Notes: generated by a model not told the origin, from the letters alone. 32,471 nt of DNA from an uncultured Collinsella sp. (GCA_900551015.1 URUI01000017.1:1-32471); one strand, 5' to 3'; positions 14,708-23,141 are shown, counted from the stretch's first letter. Program-made: numbers and translations.

Positions 14708-16711
14708 ATGGCTAAGTTTGACATCATCGCCGCCACCGGTTGCCCGACCGGCATCGCGCACACCTTCATGGCGAAGGAGGCGCTGGAGAAGGCAGCTGCC
14801 GAGCGCGGTCTGACCATTAAGGTCGAGACCCATGGCCAGGTCGGTGTCGAGAACGAGCTCACCAAGAGCGAGATCGCTGGTGCCAAGGCCGTCGTCGTCG
14901 CAGCCGACAAGGATGTCCAGGCGGAGCGTTTCGCCGGTAAGCCCATGGTTTCCGTTGGTGTTTCCAAGGCCCTGTCCGTCGAGGCTGCCGGCAAGCTGAT
15001 CGACCGCGCACTCGCCGCCAAGGGCGACGACACGGTTGCGGCTGCTGCCGATGTCGAGGATGAGGTCGAGGAGAAGGAGTCCATCGGCCACGTCATCTAT
15101 AAGCACCTCATGAACGGCGTCAGCCATATGCTGGTCTTCGTCGTTGCCGGTGGTGTCCTGACCGCCGTTTCGTTCCTGTGGGGCATTACGTCCTTCGATT
15201 CGACGGCGTCTGACTACAACAGTTTTGCTGCGATGCTCAAGATCATCGGCGGCATCGCCATGAACCTCATGGTTCCGGTGCTTTCCGCCTACATCGCCGA
15301 ATCCATCGGCAAGCGCCCGGCGCTCGTCCCCGGCTTTGTTGCCGGTATGATCGCCATCCAGGGCCTGCCTGTTAACGCCGAGACCGGCATGATCGACGCC
15401 GGTGGCGCCGGCGTGGGCTTCGGCTTCCTGGGCGGCATCGTCGGCGGCTTCCTCGCCGGCTATGTCATCCTGCTGCTCGAGAAGGTCTTTGCCGGCCTGC
15501 CCAAGAACCTGGACGGCCTCAAGGCTATCTTCCTGTACCCGCTGTTCTCGACGGCTATTGTCGGCCTGGTCATGCTCGGCATTTCGGGCCCCATGGCTGC
15601 CATCAACACCGCCATGATGGACTTCCTCAAGGGCCTGTCCGCCTCTGGCGCCGTTGTCCTGGGTCTTGCCATCGGCTGCATGTGCGCCTTTGACATGGGT
15701 GGCCCGGTCAACAAGGCTGCTTACGTCACCGGTACCGCTATGCTCACCGAGGCACTGGCTGCTGGCGTTGGCACCGATACCTACAACTTCGGCACCAACT
15801 TCATGGCTGCCGTCTCCGCCGCTTGCATCGTTCCGCCGCTGATCACCACCTTCGCCGTCGTTGTCGGCAAGAAGTACTTCAGCCAGGAGGATCACGACGC
15901 CGGTATCGTCAACCTCATCCTTGGTTGCACCCACATCACCGAGGGCGCCATTCCGTTCATGACCAAGAACATCTGGCCCGTCATGCCCATCATGATGCTT
16001 GGTTCCTCTATCGCTTCGATCCTGACCATTATGTTCAACGTTCACGATCCGGCGCCTCACGGTGGCTTCCTGGTCCTGCCCGTTGTCGAGAACGGTCCGC
16101 TGTGGGTCCTCGCGATCCTCATCGGCGCTGTGGTCGGTGGCATCCTGTTCGTGGCCTTCAAGAAGTACGACTTCGAGAAGAACCAGAAGGCCGCTCCTGC
16201 AGCCAAGCCGGTTGAGGCTCCCAAGGCCGCTGCCGTCGAGGCCCCCAAGGCCGAGGCTGCCGACTTCGTGAAGGTCGAGAATGTCTTTGTCGCCGAGGAC
16301 TTCGCTTCTCGTGACGAGGCTCTGAGCTTCGTTTCCAACCAGGCCGTCAAGGCCGGTATCGCAAGCGACGCCGACGCCGTGATGAACGCCTTCCTGGCCC
16401 GCGAGGCCGAGGGCACCACGGGCATGATGGAGGGCTTCGCCATCCCGCATGCCAAGTCCGACGCCATTACCGAGGCCGCCGTCATCGTCGTTAAGGACGA
16501 ATCCGGCGTGACCGGTTGGGACACCATGGACGGCGCTCCCGTCAACGTGGCTATCGCCCTGCTCATCCCCGGTGCACAGGCTGGCACCACGCACCTCAAG
16601 ATCCTGTCCAAGGTCGCCGAGGCGCTCATGGACGAGGACTTCCGTGGCACCGTCAAGGGTTCCACCGACGCCGCCGAGATCGCCAAGACGATCAACGCCC
16701 GCCTGGTCTAA
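14708..16711 (+). CDS. fruA: Fructose-type PTS enzyme II, EIIB-EIIC-EIIA fusion
   Basis: Transports and phosphorylates a hexose, probably fructose to fructose-1-phosphate, with phosphate from HPr. The 667 residues carry the EIIB domain first (1-100; AATGCPTGIAHTFMA with active Cys12), then the EIIC membrane domain (about 120-490, with many hydrophobic helices and a conserved ITEGAIPFM motif), an Ala/Pro/Glu linker (about 494-520), and EIIA (about 520-667; GFAIPHAKSD with active His581). ATG 14708 has AGAAGGAGG a few bases upstream. The domain order B-C-A differs from the A-B-C of many FruA proteins. The downstream fructokinase-type genes support fructose as substrate; mannose-type or other ketose use cannot be excluded. 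Confidence 0.93.
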   Translation: MAKFDIIAATGCPTGIAHTFMAKEALEKAAAERGLTIKVETHGQVGVENELTKSEIAGAKAVVVAADKDVQAERFAGKPMVSVGVSKALSVEAAGKLIDRALAAKGDDTVAAAADVEDEVEEKESIGHVIYKHLMNGVSHMLVFVVAGGVLTAVSFLWGITSFDSTASDYNSFAAMLKIIGGIAMNLMVPVLSAYIAESIGKRPALVPGFVAGMIAIQGLPVNAETGMIDAGGAGVGFGFLGGIVGGFLAGYVILLLEKVFAGLPKNLDGLKAIFLYPLFSTAIVGLVMLGISGPMAAINTAMMDFLKGLSASGAVVLGLAIGCMCAFDMGGPVNKAAYVTGTAMLTEALAAGVGTDTYNFGTNFMAAVSAACIVPPLITTFAVVVGKKYFSQEDHDAGIVNLILGCTHITEGAIPFMTKNIWPVMPIMMLGSSIASILTIMFNVHDPAPHGGFLVLPVVENGPLWVLAILIGAVVGGILFVAFKKYDFEKNQKAAPAAKPVEAPKAAAVEAPKAEAADFVKVENVFVAEDFASRDEALSFVSNQAVKAGIASDADAVMNAFLAREAEGTTGMMEGFAIPHAKSDAITEAAVIVVKDESGVTGWDTMDGAPVNVAIALLIPGAQAGTTHLKILSKVAEALMDEDFRGTVKGSTDAAEIAKTINARLV

Positions 16712-16746
16712 TCCCACAGTACGCGAATAACATCGCCCCCTGTAAC

Positions 16747-16782
16747 AAAGGCGAGGACTCCACCAGGAGCCCCCGCCTTTTT
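16747..16782 (+). terminator. Intrinsic terminator after fruA
   Basis: AAAGGCG pairs with CGCCTTT around an inner CTCC/GGAG stem, followed by a T-run at 16778-16782. It separates fruA from ptsH, so the PTS genes form more than one transcript. Its T-run abuts the 99-bp palindromic element. Confidence 0.75.
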
Positions 16783-16880
16783 CTATGCCCTCCCATAAGT
16801 TGCGGTGAAATGGGGACTGTTTAAACGATTCAACCCCAAATTCAGTCCCTATTTCACCGCAACTTACAAAAGGGCATAGA
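16782..16880. repeat. 99-bp palindromic element (REP/MITE-like)
   Basis: Left arm 16782-16819 and right arm 16843-16880 are both 38 bases and match at 33 positions as inverted repeats, around a 23-base loop. The ends read TCTATGCCC and GGGCATAGA; the inner arms contain AAGTTGCGGTGAAAT. It contains no gene. The ends look like the inverted termini of a small non-autonomous element. Confidence 0.85.
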
Positions 16881-16931
16881 GTGGGCTGCCTATCGAGTCT
16901 TTGTCGCGAACAAGTCATCAGCCAGAATTCC

Positions 16932-17160
16932 GTTCGCACGATATTACTTTGGACTGACCGAGTTTCCGCAGTTTGCTCGCCCCGGACCCCGCGCGCGGGG
17001 GCCATGAGATTTATCGCGAGTTCCGCACGAGCCGAAGAGCACTTAATGTGCTCTTCGTGCGAGCAGGACTGTAGAGCAGGAAATCTCATGGCCCCCGCGC
17101 GCGGGGTCCGGGGCGAGCAAGCGGACAGAACAGACAACTGTCCAACAATTCGTGCGAAAC
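16932..17160. repeat. About 230-bp nested inverted repeat upstream of ptsH
   Basis: The inner arms, 16973-17012 and 17081-17120, are perfect 40-base inverted repeats with a very GC-rich core (GGACCCCGCGCGCGGGG). Outside them, weaker complementarity continues: TTGGAC (16949-16954) with GTCCAA (17140-17145) and GTTCGCACGA (near 16933) with TCGTGCGAAAC (near 17150). A separate hairpin sits in the centre. No open frame with a binding site lies inside. This is a large cruciform-forming element of unknown origin, ending about 100 bases before ptsH. Confidence 0.85.
17020..17072. repeat. Dispersed palindromic element, intergenic copy
   Basis: This element begins GTTCCGCACGAGCCGAA and ends TTCGTGCGAGC-AGGACTGT. 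Its hairpin is CGAAGAGCAC (17033-17042) with GTGCTCTTCG (17048-17057), ten perfect pairs and a TTAAT loop. A second copy with the same flanks and a re-paired stem lies inside the ABC ATPase gene at 26759-26812. Confidence 0.75.
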
Positions 17161-17259
17161 ATAATGAAAAACCGTTTGATGTGAGTTAATATAAACAACG
17201 TCGTGAATCTGACTCCTGCCGCATACATGACAGGGGTTAAACACAAAAAGGAGTCAATT

Positions 17260-17523
17260 ATGGTTTCTGAGAAGGCTACCCTCGTTAATCCGCAGGGTCT
17301 TCACATGCGTCCGGCTGGTCTCTTCGCCTCCACCATGGGCAAGTACGCCTGCGACGTGACGGTCGTCACCCCCGAGAAGGAGGTCAACGGTAAGTCCCCG
17401 ATGGCCCTCATGGCTGCTGGTATCCCCTGCGGCACCGAGGTCGAGGTCAAGTGCGACGGCGCCGACGAGGCCGAGGCTCTGGCTGCTGCCATCGAGCTCA
17501 TCAAGAGCGGTCTTGGCGAGTAG
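17260..17523 (+). CDS. ptsH: Phosphocarrier protein HPr
   Basis: Carries phosphate from Enzyme I to the EIIA domains. The 87 residues are of normal size. The active His is H15 (NPQGLHMRPAG). The regulatory Ser is S46 in VNGKSPMALMAAG, so HPr kinase control is possible; no hprK is in the window. ATG 17260 follows AAAGGAG six bases upstream; a longer reading to 17203 would add unsupported codons. The 5' region has a TATAAA-like -10 (17190-17195) without a clear -35, and lies just downstream of a large inverted repeat. A terminator-like hairpin separates it from ptsI. Confidence 0.96.
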   Translation: MVSEKATLVNPQGLHMRPAGLFASTMGKYACDVTVVTPEKEVNGKSPMALMAAGIPCGTEVEVKCDGADEAEALAAAIELIKSGLGE

Positions 17524-17568
17524 AACTCAAACGGGTCGCATGTTGAACAACTAAGTTCATATTTGGGG

Positions 17569-17604
17569 GCGCAGTGACCTGTCTTAAGGTAGCTGCGCTC
17601 TTTT
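17569..17604 (+). terminator. Attenuator/terminator between ptsH and ptsI
   Basis: GCGCAG (17569-17574) pairs with CTGCGC (17593-17598), with an inner ACCT/AGGT stem, followed by TCTTTT. It should lower read-through from ptsH into ptsI, giving more HPr than Enzyme I. Confidence 0.75.
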
Positions 17605-17650
17605 GTCATGGATATGGCAAAACGCTTTATCACATGACACGGAGAGAGGA

Positions 17651-19360
17651 ATGGGAATGTATCAGGGAGTCAACGCTTCCGAGGGCATCGGTATCGGCAC
17701 CGTCATGGTCGCCGTCGATCCCGACTTGACGTTTGAGCCGCACGAGGTTGCTGATTCGGCAGCAGAGAAGGAGCGCTATCAGTCCGCTCTTTCGGTCTTC
17801 TGCGAGAAGACCCAGGCTCAGGCCGACCACATGAAGGAGACGGTGGGCGAGGCCGAGGCCGAGATCATGAGCGGACACATTGTCCTGGCTCAGGACCCGG
17901 GCATGACCGACGCCATCAACGCCGCCATTGACGGCGGCACCTGCGCCGAGCAGGCGCTCATGGACACCTCGACCATGTTCGAGAACATGTTCCTGTCCAT
18001 GGACGACGAGATGTTCCGTCTGCGCGCGGCCGACATCGCCGACATCCGCACCGGTATTCTGGCCGAGCTGCTGGGCAAGGAGGTCGTCGACCTCTCCGTC
18101 CTGCCCGAGAATACCGTCGTTGTCGTGCACGACCTCACGCCGTCCATGACCGCCACGATCGATAAGGCCCACGTTGCCGGTATCGTCACCGAGACCGGTG
18201 GCCGCACGTCGCACTCCGCGATCATTGCGCGCGCCCTCGAGATCCCGGCTGTCCTTTCGGTTTCCAACAGCTGCACCGCGTTGCGCAACGGTATGACCGT
18301 TGTCGTCGACGGTGGCAAGGGTATCGTCGAGGCCGATCCCGACGAGGAGACGCTCGCTGCCTACACCGCCAAGGCCGAGGCCTTCGCTGCCGAGAAGGCA
18401 GCCCTCGAGGCCTTCCGTGGCAAGCCGTCCGTGACTGCCGATGGCATCAAGAAGATCATCGCCTGCAACATCGGTAACCCCGATGACGTGCCCAACGCGC
18501 TCGATCACGACGCCGAGGCTATCGGTCTGTTCCGCTCCGAGTTCCTGTTCATGGACTCTGCTGAGCTTCCTTCCGAGGAGGAGCAGTTCAACGCCTATCG
18601 TAAGGTCGCCAGCGCGCTCAAGGGTGCTCCGGTCATCATCCGCACGCTCGATGTGGGCGGCGACAAGGAGATTCCGTATCTGCACATGGTCAAGGAAGAG
18701 AACCCCTTCATGGGCTTCCGCGCCGTGCGTTACTGCCTGGCCAATCCCGACCAGTACAAGGTTCAGCTCCGCGCCCTGCTGCGCGCCAGCGCCTTTGGTG
18801 ACGTCAAGATCATGATCCCGCTCGTCACCTGCGTCGAGGAGGTCGTGGCCGTCAAGGAGCTCGTCGAGCAGTGCAAGGCCGAGCTGACCGAAGAGGGTCG
18901 CAAGTTCAACGAGAACATCGAGGTCGGCATTATGGTCGAGACGCCTGCCGCCTCGCTGCTCGCTGACCGTCTGGCCGAGGTCGCCGACTTCTTCTCTATC
19001 GGCACCAACGACCTCATCGGCTACACCATGTGCGCCGACCGTGGCAACGACACCATCTCCAACCTGTACCAGGTGTACTATCCCGCCGTGCTCCGCTCGC
19101 TCAAGAACATCATCGAGAGCGGCGTGAAGGCCGGTATCATGGTCGGCATGTGCGGCGAGGCCGCTGCCGATCCGCTGCTTGAGCCGCTGCTGATCAGCTG
19201 GGGCCTGGAGGAGTTCTCGATGAGCGCTCCGTCCATCCTGCGCGCCCGCAAGACCATCAGCCAGTGGACCAAGGCCGAGTGTGACGAGCTCGCCGAGAAG
19301 GCACTCGCCTGCAACACTGCCGCCGAGGTCAAGGCGCTGCTCGAGTCTGCTGCTCGCTAA
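17651..19360 (+). CDS. ptsI: PTS Enzyme I (phosphoenolpyruvate--protein phosphotransferase)
   Basis: The first enzyme of the PTS: takes phosphate from PEP and passes it to HPr. The 569 residues match the family. The N-terminal HPr-binding/phosphohistidine part holds the active His188 in GGRTSHSAIIARALEIPAV. The C-terminal PEP-binding barrel has the LDVGGDKEIPYL, EFLFMD and DFFSIGTNDLIGYTM motifs and the active-site Cys in GMCGEAAADP. Two ATGs compete: 17651, with GGAG six bases upstream, and 17657, with AGAGG about seven bases upstream; the difference is two residues. No ptsI paralogue is seen in the window. Confidence 0.96.
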   Translation: MGMYQGVNASEGIGIGTVMVAVDPDLTFEPHEVADSAAEKERYQSALSVFCEKTQAQADHMKETVGEAEAEIMSGHIVLAQDPGMTDAINAAIDGGTCAEQALMDTSTMFENMFLSMDDEMFRLRAADIADIRTGILAELLGKEVVDLSVLPENTVVVVHDLTPSMTATIDKAHVAGIVTETGGRTSHSAIIARALEIPAVLSVSNSCTALRNGMTVVVDGGKGIVEADPDEETLAAYTAKAEAFAAEKAALEAFRGKPSVTADGIKKIIACNIGNPDDVPNALDHDAEAIGLFRSEFLFMDSAELPSEEEQFNAYRKVASALKGAPVIIRTLDVGGDKEIPYLHMVKEENPFMGFRAVRYCLANPDQYKVQLRALLRASAFGDVKIMIPLVTCVEEVVAVKELVEQCKAELTEEGRKFNENIEVGIMVETPAASLLADRLAEVADFFSIGTNDLIGYTMCADRGNDTISNLYQVYYPAVLRSLKNIIESGVKAGIMVGMCGEAAADPLLEPLLISWGLEEFSMSAPSILRARKTISQWTKAECDELAEKALACNTAAEVKALLESAAR

Positions 19361-19377
19361 TTTGGTATCAGAGGTAA

Positions 19378-19407
19378 CCGCGTGGTTGGAATGGGCCAAT
19401 CACGCGG
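19378..19407 (+). other. Intercistronic hairpin between ptsI and the first fruK
   Basis: CCGCGTG (19378-19384) pairs with CACGCGG (19401-19407), and the stem continues through a G-U to TTGG/CCAA, twelve pairs in all with a six-base loop. No T-run follows, so a role in mRNA processing or 3'-end protection of ptsI is more likely than termination. Confidence 0.6.
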
Positions 19408-19434
19408 CCCTCACATATACAGGGGGTACTGTAA

Positions 19435-20367
19435 ATGTTCTACACGCTAACCGCTAACCCGGCTGTCGACATGACGGTTTCGAGCTCTCCGCTCGAGCCC
19501 GATGAGAACGTCCGCACCGGCTCGGCCAGCTACACGGCTAACGGCAAGGGCCTCGACGTGTCCTTCGCCTTTAAGAAGATGGGCGTCGACACCGTCGCGC
19601 TCGGCTTCTTCGCTGGCTTCACGGGCAAGTTTATCGTCGAGGAGGTCATGAACCTGGGTTGCCTGTGCCGCCCGGTCTGGACCGACGGCATCACGCGTAT
19701 CAACACCTACGTCAACGATGGCCAGCACGAGTACGGCATCCTCAACCCCGGTGCTCCTATTACGCCGCAGCACCAGGAGGAGCTCTACAACATCCTGGAC
19801 ACCGCGGGCGATCTTGAGTGCCTGATCGTCTCTGGCTCCGTGCCTCCCAAAGCTACGCCCGACTTCCTGGCTCAGGTCATGGAGCACGCTCAGGCCCGTG
19901 GCGCCGATGTCGTCCTGGACCTGTCCTCCGACAAGCTCAAGGAGCTCGCTCACAAGAAGCCGCTGCTCATCAAGCCGAACCATCACGAGATGAAGGCTAT
20001 CTTCGGCGTGCCGGTCGACACTGATGACGAGGTCCGCGTTGCCATGAAGATGGCTCACGACGCGGGCGTTCAGAACGTGCTGCTCACCCGTGGTAGCCGT
20101 GGCGACGCCTACTTCTCCAACGGCGAGGACATTTGGTATGCCAAGCGTGAGTTCAACATCAAGCTGGTCTCTTCCGTCTGCGCCGGCGACTGTACCCTCG
20201 CTGCGTTCCTGCACAAGTGGTACAGGGATCGCGACAACGTCGAGGAGGCCATGAAGCTCGCTATGGCCACCGGCGCCAACGTCGCTGAGTCCGTCGGCAT
20301 CGGCGACTTCGGTCACGTTGACGAGTACAGCAAGCGCGTTGCTGTCCGCAAGCTCGATCGTCAGTAA
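19435..20367 (+). CDS. fruK: PfkB-family kinase, 1-phosphofructokinase-like (copy 1)
   Basis: A 310-residue PfkB/ribokinase-fold kinase most like 1-phosphofructokinase, which makes fructose-1,6-bisphosphate. It starts FYTLTANPAVDMTV, as FruK and tagatose-6-phosphate kinase do. The substrate motif reads ANGKGLDVSFAF where FruK proteins normally have GKGxNVS, so the Asn is replaced by Asp. The anion-hole/catalytic motif is CAGDC, with catalytic D252, where most PfkB members have GAGD. AGGGGG lies about 8 bases before the ATG. It shares length and layout with the next gene, so the two are tandem duplicates. Substrate could be fructose-1-P or tagatose-6-P. Confidence 0.88.
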   Translation: MFYTLTANPAVDMTVSSSPLEPDENVRTGSASYTANGKGLDVSFAFKKMGVDTVALGFFAGFTGKFIVEEVMNLGCLCRPVWTDGITRINTYVNDGQHEYGILNPGAPITPQHQEELYNILDTAGDLECLIVSGSVPPKATPDFLAQVMEHAQARGADVVLDLSSDKLKELAHKKPLLIKPNHHEMKAIFGVPVDTDDEVRVAMKMAHDAGVQNVLLTRGSRGDAYFSNGEDIWYAKREFNIKLVSSVCAGDCTLAAFLHKWYRDRDNVEEAMKLAMATGANVAESVGIGDFGHVDEYSKRVAVRKLDRQ

Positions 20368-20395
20368 TCGAAACGCGACATATTCGTGCGCATGC

Positions 20396-20426
20396 GGCGC
20401 CCCGGTTTCGGCTGGGGCGCCTTTTT
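20396..20426 (+). terminator. Intrinsic terminator after the first fruK
   Basis: GGCGCCCC (20396-20403) pairs perfectly with GGGGCGCC (20414-20421) around a ten-base loop, followed by five T. Confidence 0.9.
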
Positions 20427-20515
20427 GTTCCGCCACGGGGGAGAGGAGTCCTTCCGTACTTCATCGCTTCCACACCGTTCACCGAGTTGTCCTAGCCTTT
20501 TACCGATGCGTGGAA

Positions 20516-20521
20516 TATACT
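20516..20521 (+). promoter_or_regulatory. Possible -10 of the second fruK
   Basis: TATACT lies 35 bases before the start codon and after a strong terminator, so a promoter is needed here. No good -35 is seen at the normal spacing; TTGTCC at 20487-20492 is too far. Confidence 0.3.
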
Positions 20522-20555
20522 TTCATTAACACGTTGCCTTGTGAAAGGAACATTC

Positions 20556-21488
20556 ATGATTTACACGCTCACTGCAAATCCCGCCATTGACTACAACATC
20601 ACCTGCGACGGTCTTGCTGCCAACACCGTCACGCGTACCCGTAACGCCGTCTACACGCCCAACGGCAAGGGCCTCAACGTCTCGTTTACGCTCGACCACT
20701 ACGGCGTCGACACCACGATCCTGGGCTTTTTCGCCGGTTTCTCGGGCGAGTTTATCGTTAAGGGCGCCGAGGCCCTGGGCGTGCCCGTCAAGCCCGTGTG
20801 GACCGACGGCATCACGCGTGTCAACGTCTTTCTCAACGCTGGTCCCGACACCGAGTACAACATGGTCAACGCCGGTGCCGCCATCAACGAGGCCAACGAG
20901 CGGGAGATGTTTGAGCTCATCGATTCGCTCGATGACATGACCTGCCTGGTCATCAGCGGCTCGCTGCCTCCCAACACTTCCGAGGGCTTCCTGGCCGAGG
21001 TCCTGCGCCGCGTCAAGGCCAAGGGGGCCGAGTTCGTGCTCGATATCTCGAGCCATCAGCTGGCAGACCTCATTGCCATGGAGCCGCTGCTGATTAAGCC
21101 CAATGACGACGAGCTGCTCGATATCTTTGGCATTAAGGTAAGCGGCGGCGACGATGAGTCCGTCAAGGGTGCCATGGCCGAGCTGCACGCCAAGGGCGCT
21201 AAGAACGTGCTGCTGACGCTCGGCGGCGCCGGTGCGTACTTCTCCAACGGCGAGCACATCTGGTTTGCCAACCGTACTTTTGAGGTTAAGCTGCTGTCGA
21301 CGGTGTGCGCCGGCGATTCTTCGCTGGCCGCCTTCCTGTCCGTGTGGCACGACGCCCCGGAGCGCGTCGAGGACGCCCTGCGTCTCTCGATGGCCACCGG
21401 CGCTAACGTGGTCGAGTGCCCCGGTCTGGGCGACTTCGCCAAGGTCGATGAGTATCAGAAGGGTATTGCAATCCGTCAGGTTTGCTAG
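20556..21488 (+). CDS. fruK: 1-phosphofructokinase (copy 2)
   Basis: A 310-residue PfkB-family kinase that begins IYTLTANPAIDYNI. It keeps the usual FruK motif as PNGKGLNVSFTL, and the catalytic motif is CAGDSSLAAFL with D254, so it looks the more canonical of the two paralogues. It should convert fructose-1-phosphate from the PTS to fructose-1,6-bisphosphate. ATG 20556 follows GAAAGGA 6 bases upstream. It has its own terminator and a probable promoter, so it can be expressed separately from copy 1. Confidence 0.9.
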   Translation: MIYTLTANPAIDYNITCDGLAANTVTRTRNAVYTPNGKGLNVSFTLDHYGVDTTILGFFAGFSGEFIVKGAEALGVPVKPVWTDGITRVNVFLNAGPDTEYNMVNAGAAINEANEREMFELIDSLDDMTCLVISGSLPPNTSEGFLAEVLRRVKAKGAEFVLDISSHQLADLIAMEPLLIKPNDDELLDIFGIKVSGGDDESVKGAMAELHAKGAKNVLLTLGGAGAYFSNGEHIWFANRTFEVKLLSTVCAGDSSLAAFLSVWHDAPERVEDALRLSMATGANVVECPGLGDFAKVDEYQKGIAIRQVC

Positions 21489-21521
21489 TTCCGGCACCTT
21501 GCCTGAATAGTTCAATTATTT

Positions 21522-21555
21522 CGCATCCGTCTTAGACCAGGACGGATGCGTTTTT
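21522..21555 (+). terminator. Intrinsic terminator after the second fruK
   Basis: CGCATCCGTC (21522-21531) pairs perfectly with GACGGATGCG (21541-21550), followed by five T. Confidence 0.93.
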
Positions 21556-21652
21556 GTTTATCGGACTTGTGTGTGCAGTGGAGGCTGTTTCTTGCTAGAC
21601 TTCTTGCAGACGCAATCGATAGCCAATTTGATAGTCGCAGGAGGCCATAGGC

Positions 21653-23047
21653 ATGTGCAATGTTTCGCTCAACGGTACGCAGCCGACCGATGCCTCTATC
21701 CGTGTCCTGCGTGCGCTTGAGGCAGCAGGTCTTGAGGCTTGGTACGTGGGTGGTTGGGTACGTGATGCGCTGATGGGATGCCCCAGCCACGATGTCGACA
21801 TGTGCTGCAGCGGCCTGTGGCTGGAGTCCAAGGCGGCACTCGAGGCCGCCGGCATTGCGGTAGTTGAGTCGGGCATTAAATTTGGCGGCATTACGGCTAT
21901 TTGCGATGGCGAGCGCATTGAGGTCACCACCTATCGCCTGGACGGCTTCTATACCGACGGTCGTCATCCTCAGAGTGTGGAGCGCGCCGCTTCGCTTGAG
22001 GACGATCTGGCGCGCCGCGACTTTACCGTCAATGCCATGGCGTGGCATCCCGAGCGCGGCCTTGTCGACCGCTACGATGGCCAGGGCGACCTAGACCGCA
22101 AGCTGATTTGTGCCGTCGGAGATCCCAAGCGCCGCTTTAACGAGGATGCCCTGCGCATGTTGCGTGCGGTGCGTTTTGCCTGCCGCCTGGACTTTGTGAT
22201 TGAGCCCGAGACCAAGTGTGCCCTTGCCGAGTGCGCGCCGCTGCTCGATGCCGTGGCGCGCGAGCGCGTGGGTATTGAGCTCGAGGGCATTCTATCGACC
22301 GGCCACGGGGGAGACGCGATGCTGCGCTACCCCGAGCTCATCTGCGCCGCCGTGCCCGAGCTTGCGCCGGCTCGTGGGTTTGACCAGCGCAGTGTCTATC
22401 ATGCGTTTAACGTCTACGAACATATCGCCCGCGTGCTGACGGTGGCAGGGGAGCTGGCGCTGTGCGATGGCGTGGCGCCTTCGCCGAGCTTAATGTGGGC
22501 AGCGTTTTTGCATGACGTCTCCAAGCCCGATTGCTTTACGGTCGATCACGCCGGCAGCGGCCACTTCTACGGTCATCCCGAGCTCGGCGCCAAGAAGGCG
22601 CGCGTCATTATGGATCGCCTGGCGCTCTCGCACGATTTGGTGCGCGATGTGTGCCTGCTCATCAAATACCATGACAAGCCGCTGCGCCCCGAGCGCTCCT
22701 GCCTGCTCAATATGATGCGCGCGCTTTCGGGCGAGGGCGTCGACACGCCGCGTCTGATGGACGAGCTCATGGATCTTAAGCGTGCTGACACACTTGGTAA
22801 GGCCCCGTCGTGCTTCTATTACGTCGAGACGATTGAGGAGATGCGCGCGATGGCGCACGAGCTGCTGAAGGCGGGGGAGCCCTATACGCTCAAGATGCTC
22901 GCCATTAACGGCGGCGACCTGATCCGCGCCGGTGTGAAGCCGGGGCCCGAGCTAGGCCAGCTACTCAACTCCGCCCTCGACGCCGTGATCGAAGACAACA
23001 TTTCCAACGAGCGCGAAGCTCTTTTGGTCCATCTCAACTTGAATTAG
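21653..23047 (+). CDS. cca: CCA-adding tRNA nucleotidyltransferase / poly(A) polymerase family, with HD domain
   Basis: A class II nucleotidyltransferase of 464 residues. Motif A is WYVGGWVRDALMG (30-42) with the DVD metal motif at 47-49. The RRDFTVNAMAWHP block and the DRYDGQGDL block follow, then the RNA-binding region with RMLRAVRFACRLDF. An HD phosphohydrolase domain follows, with H287-D288 in AAFLHDVSKPDCF. These features fit a CCA-adding enzyme that builds or repairs tRNA 3' ends; splitting CCA-adding from A-adding enzymes by eye is not safe. The tRNA-Glu gene just downstream already encodes CCA. AGGAGG lies about 7 bases before the ATG. Only a weak TAGACT is seen as possible -10. Confidence 0.88.
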   Translation: MCNVSLNGTQPTDASIRVLRALEAAGLEAWYVGGWVRDALMGCPSHDVDMCCSGLWLESKAALEAAGIAVVESGIKFGGITAICDGERIEVTTYRLDGFYTDGRHPQSVERAASLEDDLARRDFTVNAMAWHPERGLVDRYDGQGDLDRKLICAVGDPKRRFNEDALRMLRAVRFACRLDFVIEPETKCALAECAPLLDAVARERVGIELEGILSTGHGGDAMLRYPELICAAVPELAPARGFDQRSVYHAFNVYEHIARVLTVAGELALCDGVAPSPSLMWAAFLHDVSKPDCFTVDHAGSGHFYGHPELGAKKARVIMDRLALSHDLVRDVCLLIKYHDKPLRPERSCLLNMMRALSGEGVDTPRLMDELMDLKRADTLGKAPSCFYYVETIEEMRAMAHELLKAGEPYTLKMLAINGGDLIRAGVKPGPELGQLLNSALDAVIEDNISNEREALLVHLNLN

Positions 23048-23112
23048 CTACCCAGTTTACCTGCGCGTTCCATAACCTGCCGACAATTTTTTCGGCAATT
23101 TGGAATTTCTTC

Positions 23113-23141
23113 TTGCGCTGATGTTTTTTGTCCCGTAATAT
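23113..23141 (+). promoter_or_regulatory. tRNA-Glu promoter
   Basis: TTGCGC (23113-23118), a 17-base spacer and TAATAT (23136-23141). The start would lie near 23148, about 28 bases before the mature tRNA. Confidence 0.7.

Noticed and set aside
14606..17137. Minus-strand open frame of 843 codons opposite fruA
   Set aside because: An antisense shadow of a highly expressed GC-rich gene; it crosses a terminator, two palindromic elements and a promoter.
16782..17160. CRISPR array or integron attachment array
   Set aside because: The repeats are two different inverted-repeat structures, not regularly spaced direct repeats, and no cas or integrase gene is nearby.
17630..19399. Minus-strand open frame of 589 codons opposite ptsI
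   Set aside because: Antisense shadow; Enzyme I on the plus strand has all family motifs.
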